A stretch of 13,124 nucleotides of DNA from CAZJHX01 sp964545715 (GCA_964545715.1 CAZJHX010000228.1:1-13124); one strand, 5' to 3'. Shown: positions 1 to 7,758, counted from the first letter of the stretch. A program made the numbers and translations. Notes: a model not told the origin generated them from the letters alone.

Positions 1-205
1 CGCCACAGCCGTCGTCCCCGCACTCTTTGCCGTCGCAGGCGGGTGTACACGGCCCGTCGTCGCTTGGCGGGGCCGCGATATCCTGGCCGGTGATGTTTGA
101 TGGGAAGACGGACTTTCGGGTGTCCTCGTCGCCGCACGCATGCAGCTGAAGACTGAGGGCGAACAGTGTGACGGACACGGCGATGCAGCGGCTCACGACC
201 TGCAT
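1..205 (-). CDS. Cys-rich lipoprotein, N-terminal part (runs off left edge)
   Basis: An ATG at 205 opens a frame that stays open to the window edge (68 codons visible). Residues 1-23 form a signal peptide (basic start, hydrophobic core around residues 8-21) ending in a lipobox-like L-H-A-C, with C24 as the probable lipidated Cys. Gly at +2 would favour the outer membrane under the E. coli sorting rule. After a polar stretch comes C-T-P-A-C-D-G-K-E-C-G-D-D-G-C-G (residues 53-68), the start of the Cys/Gly/Asp motif seen in surface proteins of Myxococcota-like bacteria. A Shine-Dalgarno AGGGAG lies at 220-215, nine bases from the ATG. No enzymatic role can be assigned. The start region overlaps the longest possible frame of the divergent kinase gene, which argues for a later kinase start. 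The export signal is clear; the rest of the protein is unseen. Confidence 0.75.
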   Translation of the reverse strand, partial: MQVVSRCIAVSVTLFALSLQLHACGDEDTRKSVFPSNITGQDIAAPPSDDGPCTPACDGKECGDDGCG

Positions 206-254
206 CTTGGCATACTCCCTACAGTTCCCGCACGCGCGAGACGTTAACGCGGGG

Positions 255-1397
255 GTGAGCGAGAAGCGACTGGCGACGCTGGTGTTTGGTCGCGACGGGC
301 ATGTCGAGTCCTTTTGTGACGGCTGGTCGTCGCTGGCGCCGGCGCACGCGCTGGCCCGCGGAAGCGTGCTGGACGTCATCAACCTCAGCGAGGCGTCGGC
401 CCCGGCCTTGAGCGCGCGCATGCTGTTCTGGATCAGCAACATCTTCGGCGCGGACGAGCTGCAGTGGCTGCTGGCGAGCGAGGAGCCGCCGCCCTCCGCA
501 AGGCTGGGCGACAACACCGTGGCGCTGATGTGGGAGCCGATCTACGAGGACGGCGCCGTCGCGCACATCCGGCTCACCGCCACCGATGCGCCGCCTCAGC
601 AGAGAGCCGTGGCGTCGGACCAGGCAGTCGCGGACTTTGCCGCGGAGGCGCACGAGCTGCTGGACCAGTGTGACGACGCCCTGACCGCCAACTCGCCCAG
701 CCGGCTTTTTCGGCTGATGCACACGATCAAAGGCGCGGCGCCGCTGGGCCGCGCCGACGAGGTCCGCGATGAGGCGCACCGGGCCGAGACGCTGCTTCAG
801 AAGCTGCGAGACGGGGCCATCGCTGTCTCGCGCGGCGTAATGGATGCCTTGCGCGGGAGCGTGGGCGCCATGCGCGGGCAGGTGGACGCCCTCGGCCCGA
901 GAAATCGCGAGCGGGCCGGGCTGGACAGCCTCTTCGGGCGGCTGCGGCAGATGGTCGCCGACCTGGCGCCGGAGCTGGGCAAGGAGATCGTGCTGGAGGT
1001 CTGTGGGCGCGTGACGGTGCCCCCAGCGCGCGTCGTGGCCGTACGCGACATGTTGATCCACGCGCTGAGAAACGCCATGGACCACGGCATCGAGTCGCCA
1101 CAGGCCCGCCAGGCCGCGGGAAAACCGGCCATGGGCACGGTCACGATCCGCTGCCGTGAAGAGGCCGATCGCGTGGTCTTCGAGATCGCGGATGACGGGC
1201 GCGGCATGCAGGCGGCCACGGTGCCTCGGGTCTTTGAGCCCGGCTTCACGACGGCCGACGAGGTCACGATGCTCTCAGGCCGCGGCGTCGGCACGGACGT
1301 CATTAGAACCACAGCCCGCGAGTGCGGGGGCGACGCGACGATCGCCTCGACGCTCGGCGAAGGCACAACCCTGACCGTATGGATTAGCCATGACTGA
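255..1397 (+). CDS. CheA-like histidine kinase (Hpt + HATPase), no CheW-like domain
   Basis: Probable cytoplasmic phosphotransfer kinase. Numbered from a GTG at 255 (380 aa), residues 1-115 match no family I can name; the end (W-E-P-I-Y-E-D-G, then I-R-L) is faintly PAS-like. An Hpt domain follows with phospho-acceptor H156 in H-T-I-K-G. A CheA P4-type ATPase follows: N box with H269 and N273 in H-A-L-R-N-A-M-D-H-G-I-E, D-D-G-R-G (313-317), an F-box-like E-P-G-F-T-T, and G-R-G-V-G (342-346). The protein ends just after P4, so the P5/CheW domain is absent, and the region between Hpt and P4 is short for a P3 dimerisation helix pair. An in-frame GTG at 168 has a better Shine-Dalgarno (GAGGG, 8 bases away) and would give 409 aa, but it overlaps the divergent lipoprotein by 38 bp; I prefer 255. 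The stop overlaps the PilZ gene by 8 bp, implying co-transcription. No receiver partner is in the window. Confidence 0.85.
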   Translation: MSEKRLATLVFGRDGHVESFCDGWSSLAPAHALARGSVLDVINLSEASAPALSARMLFWISNIFGADELQWLLASEEPPPSARLGDNTVALMWEPIYEDGAVAHIRLTATDAPPQQRAVASDQAVADFAAEAHELLDQCDDALTANSPSRLFRLMHTIKGAAPLGRADEVRDEAHRAETLLQKLRDGAIAVSRGVMDALRGSVGAMRGQVDALGPRNRERAGLDSLFGRLRQMVADLAPELGKEIVLEVCGRVTVPPARVVAVRDMLIHALRNAMDHGIESPQARQAAGKPAMGTVTIRCREEADRVVFEIADDGRGMQAATVPRVFEPGFTTADEVTMLSGRGVGTDVIRTTARECGGDATIASTLGEGTTLTVWISHD

Positions 1398-1737
1398 TCA
1401 CACACGCGCGGCCGCTCGCAAGCGGACTGTCTTGTACTTGAAGGTGTCGCAGAACGGCCAGCCACTCGGGCATGTCGCCGACTTGAGCGCCGACGGCCTG
1501 ATGCTGCTGCACACGGCACCGCTGGTCGACGGCGCGACCCTGTCCCTGGCTGTCCAGCTGCCGCGTACGATCGGCGGGGAGCTGCAGGTGGACGCGGTGT
1601 GCCGCTGGTCCAAGGTGGAGGACGGCGGGCGCTACTGCAGCGGGCTGTCGATCACCAACATGACGGCGGCCAAGCTCGCCACGATCGACGAGGTGATCCG
1701 CCGCTTCAGCTTCGAGGGCGGCAGCGTCCGAGACTGA
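1390..1737 (+). CDS. Single-domain PilZ protein, probable c-di-GMP receptor
   Basis: This 115-residue protein is essentially one PilZ domain. The N-terminal arm has the R-x-x-x-R motif (R6-AAA-R10, followed by K11-R12), and D31-L-S-A-D-G36 matches the D/N-x-S-x-x-G motif; in PilZ proteins these together bind dimeric c-di-GMP. The rest alternates beta strands and ends in a short helix (residues about 93-107), as usual for the fold. There is no signal peptide, membrane segment or output domain, so it probably acts by binding another protein. Its ATG lies inside the end of the kinase gene (8-bp overlap), so the two are probably translationally coupled and may share a pathway. It ends 4 bp from the convergent transporter stop. 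Family assignment is strong; the target is unknown. Confidence 0.88.
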   Translation: MTDHTRAAARKRTVLYLKVSQNGQPLGHVADLSADGLMLLHTAPLVDGATLSLAVQLPRTIGGELQVDAVCRWSKVEDGGRYCSGLSITNMTAAKLATIDEVIRRFSFEGGSVRD

Positions 1738-1741
1738 GCCT

Positions 1742-2608
1742 TCACCACACCAGAATGAGCAGCGCCCCGGCGACTGCAGCGGTGGCGCCGGCGGCCTTGC
1801 GCGGGCTGATGACCTCGTTGAGAAAGATGCGGGCGAAGACGATGGTCATGACGGTCGCCATCTGGTTCAAGACGGCAGCGACGGACGCGTCGGCCCATTT
1901 GTAGCCGCCCAGCCAGAGCAGCATCGCCACGTACGAGCTGAGAATCGACGCGGGAATCAGCGTGCGCCATACCGGACTGGGGCGGAACACGGCCAGCGCA
2001 TGTCGACCACTCGGAATCACCGTAAGCCACAGGAGCTGACCGACCACGCCGGCGATAAGCCGGACGGTGGTGACTTCCACCAGGCCGCTGCGCTCGAGCA
2101 CGGGCTTTGCCAGGATGACGCCGGCCGCCATAGCCACGATGCCGAGCACGCCGAACGCGACGCCGGGCAGGTCGATGTGCTCCCCCTCCGCGCTCTCCGA
2201 CGTGGCGATGAGGACCCCGCCGACGACGCAGACCGCGCCGACCAGAAAGACCAAGCCGACCTGCTCATCCAGAAACAGGACCGACAAGATGACGATGGAC
2301 GGCGCGTAGACGCACTCGACGACCGCCAGCAGACCGGCGCCGAGGCGACGCAGGGCCACGAAGACCAGCGTGTCCGCGATGGCGATGCCCAGGACGCCGC
2401 TGACGATGAGCCGCCACCAGTCGCCCGACGAGCGATCCCAGTCGATGCCCGCGCCGATGATCGGCAACGTCAGCAGCAGCAGAGCCGTGGCCCAGACGTT
2501 TTTGAAGAGGTTCAGCGCCTGCGGGGAGACGGCCTCGGAGCGCTTGAACAGGATGACGCTGCAGGCCCACGCGACGGCGGAGCCCAGCGCCAGCGTCTCA
2601 CCGAGCAT
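1742..2608 (-). CDS. EamA/DMT-superfamily transporter
   Basis: A 288-aa inner-membrane protein with about ten hydrophobic segments in two similar halves, the usual size and layout of EamA (drug/metabolite transporter) permeases. The first half opens with L-G-S-A-V-A-W-A and includes F-K-N-V-W and a D-E-Q loop before a G-G-V-L-I-A helix. The second half ends with A-A-V-L-N-Q-M, F-L-N-E-V and A-G-A-L-L-I. Such proteins export or import small molecules, and the substrate cannot be read from the sequence. I take the ATG at 2608 (M-L-G-E-T-L). The frame stays open upstream to 2986, but that part is a shadow of the preceding gene, has no membrane segments and is not typical of the family. The start lies inside the last codons of the glycosyltransferase-like gene (11-bp overlap), so the two form an operon. 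Confidence 0.88.
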   Translation of the reverse strand: MLGETLALGSAVAWACSVILFKRSEAVSPQALNLFKNVWATALLLLTLPIIGAGIDWDRSSGDWWRLIVSGVLGIAIADTLVFVALRRLGAGLLAVVECVYAPSIVILSVLFLDEQVGLVFLVGAVCVVGGVLIATSESAEGEHIDLPGVAFGVLGIVAMAAGVILAKPVLERSGLVEVTTVRLIAGVVGQLLWLTVIPSGRHALAVFRPSPVWRTLIPASILSSYVAMLLWLGGYKWADASVAAVLNQMATVMTIVFARIFLNEVISPRKAAGATAAVAGALLILVW

Positions 2609-4130
2609 GGTCTCTGCGCAGCAGCATGTGCCAATAGACCCCCGGCAGCACGGCGGGCGTGTACGGCACGTAAGGCGCGCGGCCCTCCGAGACGGCTTTG
2701 AGCAGCAGGAACTCGCCGTAAACCGGGGTCTCGAAGTTGTCGCCCGGCTTGAAGGGGCGGCTGCCGTGGGACAGCAGCACGATGATGTCCGGCTCCTGCT
2801 CCAAAATGTAGTCGGTGTCGTGGCGCTCGTGCCCGATGGAGTCGAAGCGCAGCGCCGGAGACGTGTTGCCGGACTTGGCGACGTCCCGGTTGCAGACACC
2901 GACGATGTCCACGATGTGCGCGTTGGAGAAGTAGCTGATCGCGCCGACAGGGGTGGCCGCGACCTTGAAGCCGGGGTGCACTTCACGGAGCAGCTTGCCC
3001 ACCGCCGCCCACTTGGTGACGCGCTCGAACGGGCCTTGATCCGGGATGTCTTGCCGGCGCGCGACGCCGACTGCGATCACGACCGTGAGCGCCGCGGCGA
3101 TGACCTGCCGATCCCCCAGCCTGGGCACGCGACTGAGCGCGCAGAAGATGCCGTATGCGGCAAGCGCCGTCAGCATCGGGACCAGCGGAAAGAGCAGCCG
3201 GCTGTACTCGTAGAAGTCCCCACCTGAGCGCAAAAAGAACAGCAGCCACAGCGTGCTCGCACTCAAAAGCCAGGCCACCGGACGGCGCGTCGCGGGCGCC
3301 AACAAAGCCAAAGGCGCGGCCGCGACCAGCGGGAAGTTCTGAAAGCCTGTCACCAGATACGCCCACCCCAGCTGCAGGTGGGTCGCCGTGCCCCCCGACT
3401 TGGCCCAGAAGGTGTTGGGCAGGATGTCGGCAAAAATGAGCCAGCGCGCGCTCGCGATCACCACGGCGGAGGCCGCGATGGGGATCCACCAGCGCCAGTC
3501 GCGAGCCTCCTTCAACACGGGCAGCGTGATGGCGAAGAGCGCGCACTCGGGGCGCGTCAGCACGGCGAGGACGATCAGCGTACGGAGCCCGCGCTTCGCC
3601 GGGTGCAGCGCCGCCCGTGCCAACAAGACGATGACCAGCGCGGCCAACCCGGTCTCGACACCGACCACGGCGTTGAGCAGGACGACGTCGTCCAGGGCCA
3701 GCACAAGCCCGGTCGCCAGCGCGAGCAGCAGCCCGGCCCGGCCCGCCTCGAAGCGGGGGTGAGCCGCCGTGACAGCAGCCGTACCCAGGGCGGCGCACAG
3801 CAAAGCCGGGCACAGAAGCTGGGTCGTCAGCTCCAGATCGCCGACCGGCAGCCCGACCACGGTGAGCAGCAACAGGTACAGCGGCGACGTGAACGCCTCC
3901 AGCGGCCCATCCGCGCAGTTGAAGGCCAACGGACAATCGCCGTAGATGTTCTGCACAAAGCGCAGAAAGATGTAGCTGTCGTCGTAGATGGCAAACGCGT
4001 GGCCGCCCGCAAAGACCCCAACGGCGGCGCAGATGCCCACGCAGATCCCGGCCAGCGGCGCCAGACGACCCCGAACATCGAAAAACCGGCGCGCTTCGGT
4101 TACCGTGATGGCCCTCGTATGGCGCGGCAC
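2598..4130 (-). CDS. Polytopic GT-C-type glycosyltransferase candidate
   Basis: A 510-aa membrane protein with roughly ten hydrophobic segments over residues 23-370 and a soluble C-terminal part. After the first membrane segment (about 23-45) comes D50-D51-S-Y-I-F-L-R-F with N61, then E78-A-F-T-S-P-L. This resembles the D-D-A-Y-I ... R ... N ... E-x-F-T-S-P-L signature of GT-C proteins related to mycobacterial arabinofuranosyltransferases such as AftB, where the acidic pair sits on the periplasmic side and polyprenyl-phosphate sugars are donors. A-V-V-G-V-E-T-G-L lies near 154-162, and a conserved-looking H-I-V-D-I-V-G-V-C-N follows the membrane part. It probably transfers a sugar to an envelope glycan, lipid or protein; the substrate is unknown. 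The start is a GTG, 12 bp inside the divergent gene; the only other plausible start is a GTG at 4040, which would shorten membrane segment 1. Family inferred by motif only. Confidence 0.78.
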   Translation of the reverse strand: MPRHTRAITVTEARRFFDVRGRLAPLAGICVGICAAVGVFAGGHAFAIYDDSYIFLRFVQNIYGDCPLAFNCADGPLEAFTSPLYLLLLTVVGLPVGDLELTTQLLCPALLCAALGTAAVTAAHPRFEAGRAGLLLALATGLVLALDDVVLLNAVVGVETGLAALVIVLLARAALHPAKRGLRTLIVLAVLTRPECALFAITLPVLKEARDWRWWIPIAASAVVIASARWLIFADILPNTFWAKSGGTATHLQLGWAYLVTGFQNFPLVAAAPLALLAPATRRPVAWLLSASTLWLLFFLRSGGDFYEYSRLLFPLVPMLTALAAYGIFCALSRVPRLGDRQVIAAALTVVIAVGVARRQDIPDQGPFERVTKWAAVGKLLREVHPGFKVAATPVGAISYFSNAHIVDIVGVCNRDVAKSGNTSPALRFDSIGHERHDTDYILEQEPDIIVLLSHGSRPFKPGDNFETPVYGEFLLLKAVSEGRAPYVPYTPAVLPGVYWHMLLRRDHAR

Positions 4131-6452
4131 CTCTCAGCGATCACGCTCACAGTCGGCGGTTTGGCTATCGCACTAGTGTTCTCGGCCATTCTGCTCGGCG
4201 ACACCTTCTTCTACTCGGACTACAGCCACATCTACCACCCGCTGGTGCGCTGGGCGACTCAACAGTGGTCCGCAGGCGCAGGCCCATGGTGGAACCCCGA
4301 CATCGGGCTGGGCCTCCCGCAGGCGGCGAACCCGATCGTTGGGACGTTCTATCCGCCCAACCTGCTGCTGGTGCTGCTGCCGTTTACGTGGGGTTTGAAC
4401 CTGCTGATCGTCGCGCACATCGGCCTGGCGTTCGTGGGGACCCACCGCCTGTTGGCCGCCCTCGGCGCCGGTCCGTGGGGCGCGCTGGCGGGCGGCGTGT
4501 CGTTTGCCCTGTCCGGCGCGCTGATCTCCAGCACGAGCTACGTCTTCCCAATCCTTGCGTGGGCGTGGGTGCCGCTGACGTTGTGCGGTGCGCTGCGCGG
4601 GAGCCTGGCGCGCACGGCGATCCCGCTGGCGCTGACCGTGTTGGCGGGCTCCCCGATCGCCGCGGCGATCACGGTGGCGCTGGCGCTGTGCCTTCGCGCC
4701 CCAGCCCGACTGGTCGCGCTGTCCGCGTTCGCCGCTGTCGGGCTCGCTGCGATCCAGCTGCTGCCGACCGCCCTGTTTGTGCCGCACTCCGTGCGCTCCA
4801 CGGGCATCGACGCGGAGGCGACCCTGTGGTCCCTGCATCCCGAGCGCCTCGCCGGCTTCGTGCTGCCCGACTTCTGGGGCCGCTGGGCGCCCGAGTTCTC
4901 TCTGTGGGGCCAGTCGCTGACCGACGGTCGCAACGACGGCAACTTCTTTTATTACTCGATCTATCTGGGCGTGACGGCGCTCGTGGTGGCGCCGCTGGCG
5001 TTCGCGGATACAGACCGTCGGCCGGTCGCCCTGGGCCTGGGCTGCGCGCTGGGTGTGGCGCTGCTGCTGGCGCTGGGTAAACACACGCCCCTGTACCCGG
5101 TGCTGGTGGAGTGGGTCCCCGGGTTCGGCATCTTCCGATATCCCGAAAAGTGGGTGATGCCCGCGACGCTGTGCCTGGCGCTGCTGGGCGGACTGGGGCT
5201 CGATCGTTTGAGCCGCCCCGACATCGACGCGCGCTTTCTGCGGGCAGGCCTGCTCATCGCCGCGGCGATCGGGCTGGCCGCTCTGGGGGTGCTGCTCGCC
5301 GGAGAGACTATGACGGCACGCATCGAGCGGCTGGCGCTGGTGCCGGTAACCGAGCCGGCGCGCGCCGTTCAAGTCACAGGCGCAACGCGCGCGCTGGTCG
5401 TGGCGATCCTGGCGGGGGGCGCCTTGCTGCTGTCCGCGCGCAGGCTCTCGTGGCTGGTGCCGGCGCTGGCGCTGGTCGCGGTGGTGGATGTCGCCGGCCA
5501 GGCGCGCACGCTGGTGTGGCCGGGCGATCCAGCCATGTTCACGACCTCGACCGAGCTGCTCGAGGCGATCGAGCCGCGCACGGGGGTAGCCACCCCGCGC
5601 ATCGGGCGACACCCGGGCCTGGACGCGATCCCGCACCACCGCGACCTGGACGGGCTGGTCGAGACGTACCGGCGCCACAATCTGACTCTGCGGGCCAACA
5701 GCGCCCTGGAGAACGGGGTCCGGCGGGTCGGTGCGGAGTCGCCCGCGCGCGTGGGTCACGCGATGCAGCCCGAAGAGTGGCTGTGGGAGGATCCGGTGCG
5801 CGCTGCGCCGATGCTGGGCGCCGATCTGCTGCTGTTTCCGATACGCGCCACGGACGAGCGCCTGGCGCCGGCGCTGGAGGCGGGCGAGCTGAAGCCGGTG
5901 CTTCGCGTGGACGCGGTGTCGATGGCCATCGCGGCGCCGGCCGGGACGGCGCTGCCGGACGCGTTCTGTGTCGACGGGGCGGTGCTGGCCAAGCCGGAAG
6001 ACGTGGTGGAGAGGCTGGCCTCGGTCAACCCGCGGCGGCGGGCCGTGGTGGAGGCGCGCACAGCCGGCGCGCCCATCGATGACGAGACGGCGGGTTTGTT
6101 GGCGGGCATCGTGGACAACACCGCCCCAAGCCCGGCGTGGGACTGCGCCTCGGTGACCACCAGAACCAACACTGCGTGGGAGATCGAGGTCACCACGGAC
6201 CGACCAGCGCTGTTGATCGTGCGCGACGCCTTTGCCGCCGGGTGGTCCGCGGGTGACCGCCCCATCCTGCGCGCTTACGGCTCTCTTAAAGCGCTGGCTG
6301 TCGAGCCAGGGTCGCAGACCATTGCGCTACGGTATGCCGTCCCCGGACTGCCGATGGGCGCGGCGCTCAGCCTGATCACCCTGGTTGCCGTGCTGTTTGC
6401 AAGCCGGCGGCAGGAATCCGCGGAAGACACGCCCGGTTCTACCGAGGCATGA
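4119..6452 (+). CDS. YfhO-like multi-pass membrane protein
   Basis: A 777-aa protein with an N-terminal membrane anchor, about twelve hydrophobic segments and a large C-terminal soluble region. The early part has the YfhO-family pattern: D-Y-S-H-I-Y-H-P-L, then W-W-N-P-D with G-L-P-Q, then F-Y-P-P-N. F339-R-Y-P-E-K-W345 followed by a G-G-L-G-L-D helix is also typical. The C-terminus carries a beta-rich stretch (L-L-I-V-R-D-A-F-A-A-G-W-S-A-G-D) and a final membrane helix, again as in YfhO. Firmicute YfhO proteins are linked to glycosylation of wall polymers, so a role in envelope glycan or lipid modification is likely, but the substrate is unknown. The frame is open far upstream (to 3378), but that is a shadow of the divergent gene. 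The ATG at 4119 places the anchor at residue 1 and has only a weak ribosome site. An ATGA overlap links it to the peptidase-like gene. Confidence 0.85.
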   Translation: MARHLSAITLTVGGLAIALVFSAILLGDTFFYSDYSHIYHPLVRWATQQWSAGAGPWWNPDIGLGLPQAANPIVGTFYPPNLLLVLLPFTWGLNLLIVAHIGLAFVGTHRLLAALGAGPWGALAGGVSFALSGALISSTSYVFPILAWAWVPLTLCGALRGSLARTAIPLALTVLAGSPIAAAITVALALCLRAPARLVALSAFAAVGLAAIQLLPTALFVPHSVRSTGIDAEATLWSLHPERLAGFVLPDFWGRWAPEFSLWGQSLTDGRNDGNFFYYSIYLGVTALVVAPLAFADTDRRPVALGLGCALGVALLLALGKHTPLYPVLVEWVPGFGIFRYPEKWVMPATLCLALLGGLGLDRLSRPDIDARFLRAGLLIAAAIGLAALGVLLAGETMTARIERLALVPVTEPARAVQVTGATRALVVAILAGGALLLSARRLSWLVPALALVAVVDVAGQARTLVWPGDPAMFTTSTELLEAIEPRTGVATPRIGRHPGLDAIPHHRDLDGLVETYRRHNLTLRANSALENGVRRVGAESPARVGHAMQPEEWLWEDPVRAAPMLGADLLLFPIRATDERLAPALEAGELKPVLRVDAVSMAIAAPAGTALPDAFCVDGAVLAKPEDVVERLASVNPRRRAVVEARTAGAPIDDETAGLLAGIVDNTAPSPAWDCASVTTRTNTAWEIEVTTDRPALLIVRDAFAAGWSAGDRPILRAYGSLKALAVEPGSQTIALRYAVPGLPMGAALSLITLVAVLFASRRQESAEDTPGSTEA

Positions 6453-7270
6453 GAACAACCACCGTCACGCTGATGATCCTGGCCATGTCCGCCCCGGCAG
6501 CGGTGGCCCAATCGCCCGTGTTGCTCCCCATCGCGGACCGCCCCAGCGCCCCCGCCGCCCCGCCCGAGGGCTGGTGTGGTGAAAGCGCAATCCAGCAGGC
6601 GCTACTGTATTACGGCGCTTACGTGCCGCAGGCGGACATCAACAAGGCGGGCCGCCCACAACACCCCGACCTGTACGCCCGAGACATCCCGGTGGCGCTG
6701 AAGGCGCTTGGCGCGCGCTTTGTGTGGTCTGACAAGGGGCGCGACCTGCCGGGTTTTATCAACTGGGTGAAGCAACGGATCAGCGGCGGCCGGCCTGTGC
6801 TTGTGGGCGTGAAGATCAACCCCAGTCAACATCCCGAGTGGGCGCTGGACCACTTTGTATTGGCCGTGGGCCACGACGCCCGGTCGCTAACACTGAACAC
6901 CACCTGGAACAAGCAACTCAAGCGCTCTACATGGGCGCTGAAGAGCACAGAGCGCGGCTTGGGATTTGCGAACCGCTACCAGTCGTATTTCGGCTTGGCG
7001 ATCGTCGGGCTGGCCCATAAGACGGCGGGCCGTACGCGGCTGACAATCACCGCTCAGGGTGCCCACCGTGTCGCAGTGACTGTTCACCTGACGGGGCTGA
7101 CTCCGGGTGCGCGGTATGTGATCCATCGCAGTGTCAGTGTCGGCAGGAAGACCGCGCTGCGCCACGCGTTTGTGGCGCACGGAGGCACGCACACCTGGAG
7201 CGACTCGGTGGCGCGACACCGGCCGGCGGTGTACCGCTTGGATCGAGCCCAGGATCAGCGTAACAATTAG
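6449..7270 (+). CDS. Exported C39-like (papain-fold) cysteine peptidase candidate
   Basis: A 273-aa protein with a signal peptide (residues 1-20, ending A-V-A-Q). The mature part has G41-W-C43-G-E-S-A-I-Q with L-L-Y-Y-G after it, the nucleophile-helix pattern of C39-like peptidases. D134-H135-F-V-L-A-V-G-H-D supplies the probable catalytic His. N150 in L-T-L-N-T could complete the triad. The Gln usually six residues before the Cys (oxyanion hole) is not seen; that position is Ala. Residues about 185-273 look beta-rich (L-T-G-L-T-P-G-A-R-Y-V-I), perhaps a small Ig- or FN3-like domain. There is no ABC-transporter domain, so this is not a bacteriocin-processing exporter. It overlaps the YfhO-like gene by 4 bp, suggesting a shared envelope role. 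Substrate unknown; a non-peptidase or inactive papain-fold role is possible. Confidence 0.72.
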   Translation: MRTTTVTLMILAMSAPAAVAQSPVLLPIADRPSAPAAPPEGWCGESAIQQALLYYGAYVPQADINKAGRPQHPDLYARDIPVALKALGARFVWSDKGRDLPGFINWVKQRISGGRPVLVGVKINPSQHPEWALDHFVLAVGHDARSLTLNTTWNKQLKRSTWALKSTERGLGFANRYQSYFGLAIVGLAHKTAGRTRLTITAQGAHRVAVTVHLTGLTPGARYVIHRSVSVGRKTALRHAFVAHGGTHTWSDSVARHRPAVYRLDRAQDQRNN

Positions 7271-7281
7271 GCCATCACAAA

Positions 7282-7288
7282 GAGGGGG
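7282..7288 (+). promoter_or_regulatory. Ribosome binding site of Cys-rich lipoprotein
   Basis: GAGGGGG sits five bases before the ATG at 7294. It fixes the start of the lipoprotein and shows that this gene can be translated independently of the peptidase gene ending 23 bp upstream. Confidence 0.75.
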
Positions 7289-7293
7289 CGGAT

Positions 7294-7743
7294 ATGAGGC
7301 TTGCAGCCATAGTGCTGATGGCAATCGCGACGCTGGGGTGCAGCGGCGACGGAACGAAGGCGGGCAACAACACGGTCTGCAAGGACGGTGAGAGCTGCGG
7401 TACAAGCTGCTCCGCGGAGCCGGCGACCTGCAATATGAGCTGCTTGTCGGGCTCCAACTGCAACGCCACGTGCAACGCCAACCAGTCGTGCAGCTTCACC
7501 TGCGAAGAGGGCGCGACCTGCGACTTCAACTGCGCCAATGGAAGCTGCAGCGTCGAAGGCAAGTCGGCGGACTGCAAGTGCTCGGGCACCTGCACCGGCA
7601 CCTGCGGCGGAGTAGCTGTGGCTGACACCGGCGGCACGGACGGCGCGGACACGGGCGATGACGGTGGGGAGGGCGACTGCGTCCAGAAGTGTGGGGCGCC
7701 GACCGATCCGGGCTACGCGGCCTGCGTTCAGGCCTGCGGCTGA
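7294..7743 (+). CDS. Cys-rich lipoprotein with 10-residue CxxxC repeats
   Basis: A 149-aa protein, family not recognised. The signal peptide ends T-L-G-C, so C16 is the probable lipidated Cys, and Ser at +2 fits the outer membrane. Twenty further Cys follow. From C46 they fall in a regular pattern, C-x3-C-x5 repeated four times (Cys at 46/50, 56/60, 66/70, 76/80), preceded by C35/C39 and followed by C85, C94, C96, C100 and C104. A Gly/Asp/Thr-rich linker (about 105-130) leads to a second Cys module with two CxxxC pairs at the C-terminus. Regular Cys spacing in an exported protein suggests a disulfide-stapled repeat, possibly a small solenoid, or metal binding; neither can be settled here. It is 23 bp downstream of the peptidase gene and converges with fliO. 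Confidence 0.85.
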   Translation: MRLAAIVLMAIATLGCSGDGTKAGNNTVCKDGESCGTSCSAEPATCNMSCLSGSNCNATCNANQSCSFTCEEGATCDFNCANGSCSVEGKSADCKCSGTCTGTCGGVAVADTGGTDGADTGDDGGEGDCVQKCGAPTDPGYAACVQACG

Positions 7744-7758
7744 CATTCGAGGGGCCCT

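Noticed and set aside
208..224. TGGCATAC sequence upstream of the kinase, considered as a second sigma-54 promoter
   Set aside because: No GC dinucleotide at the required ten-base spacing, so the -12 element is missing.
2609..2986. Upstream extension of the EamA transporter frame
   Set aside because: Arg/Ser/Thr-rich shadow of the preceding gene; the EamA fold begins at the ATG at 2608.
3378..4118. Upstream extension of the YfhO-like frame
   Set aside because: The extra 247 residues are basic, Gln-rich and antisense to the glycosyltransferase-like gene; the true protein begins with the membrane anchor at 4119.
4173..5759. Minus-strand open frame (528 codons) opposite the YfhO-like gene
   Set aside because: Low-complexity Arg/Gln/His composition and no domain; the plus strand encodes a membrane protein with family motifs.
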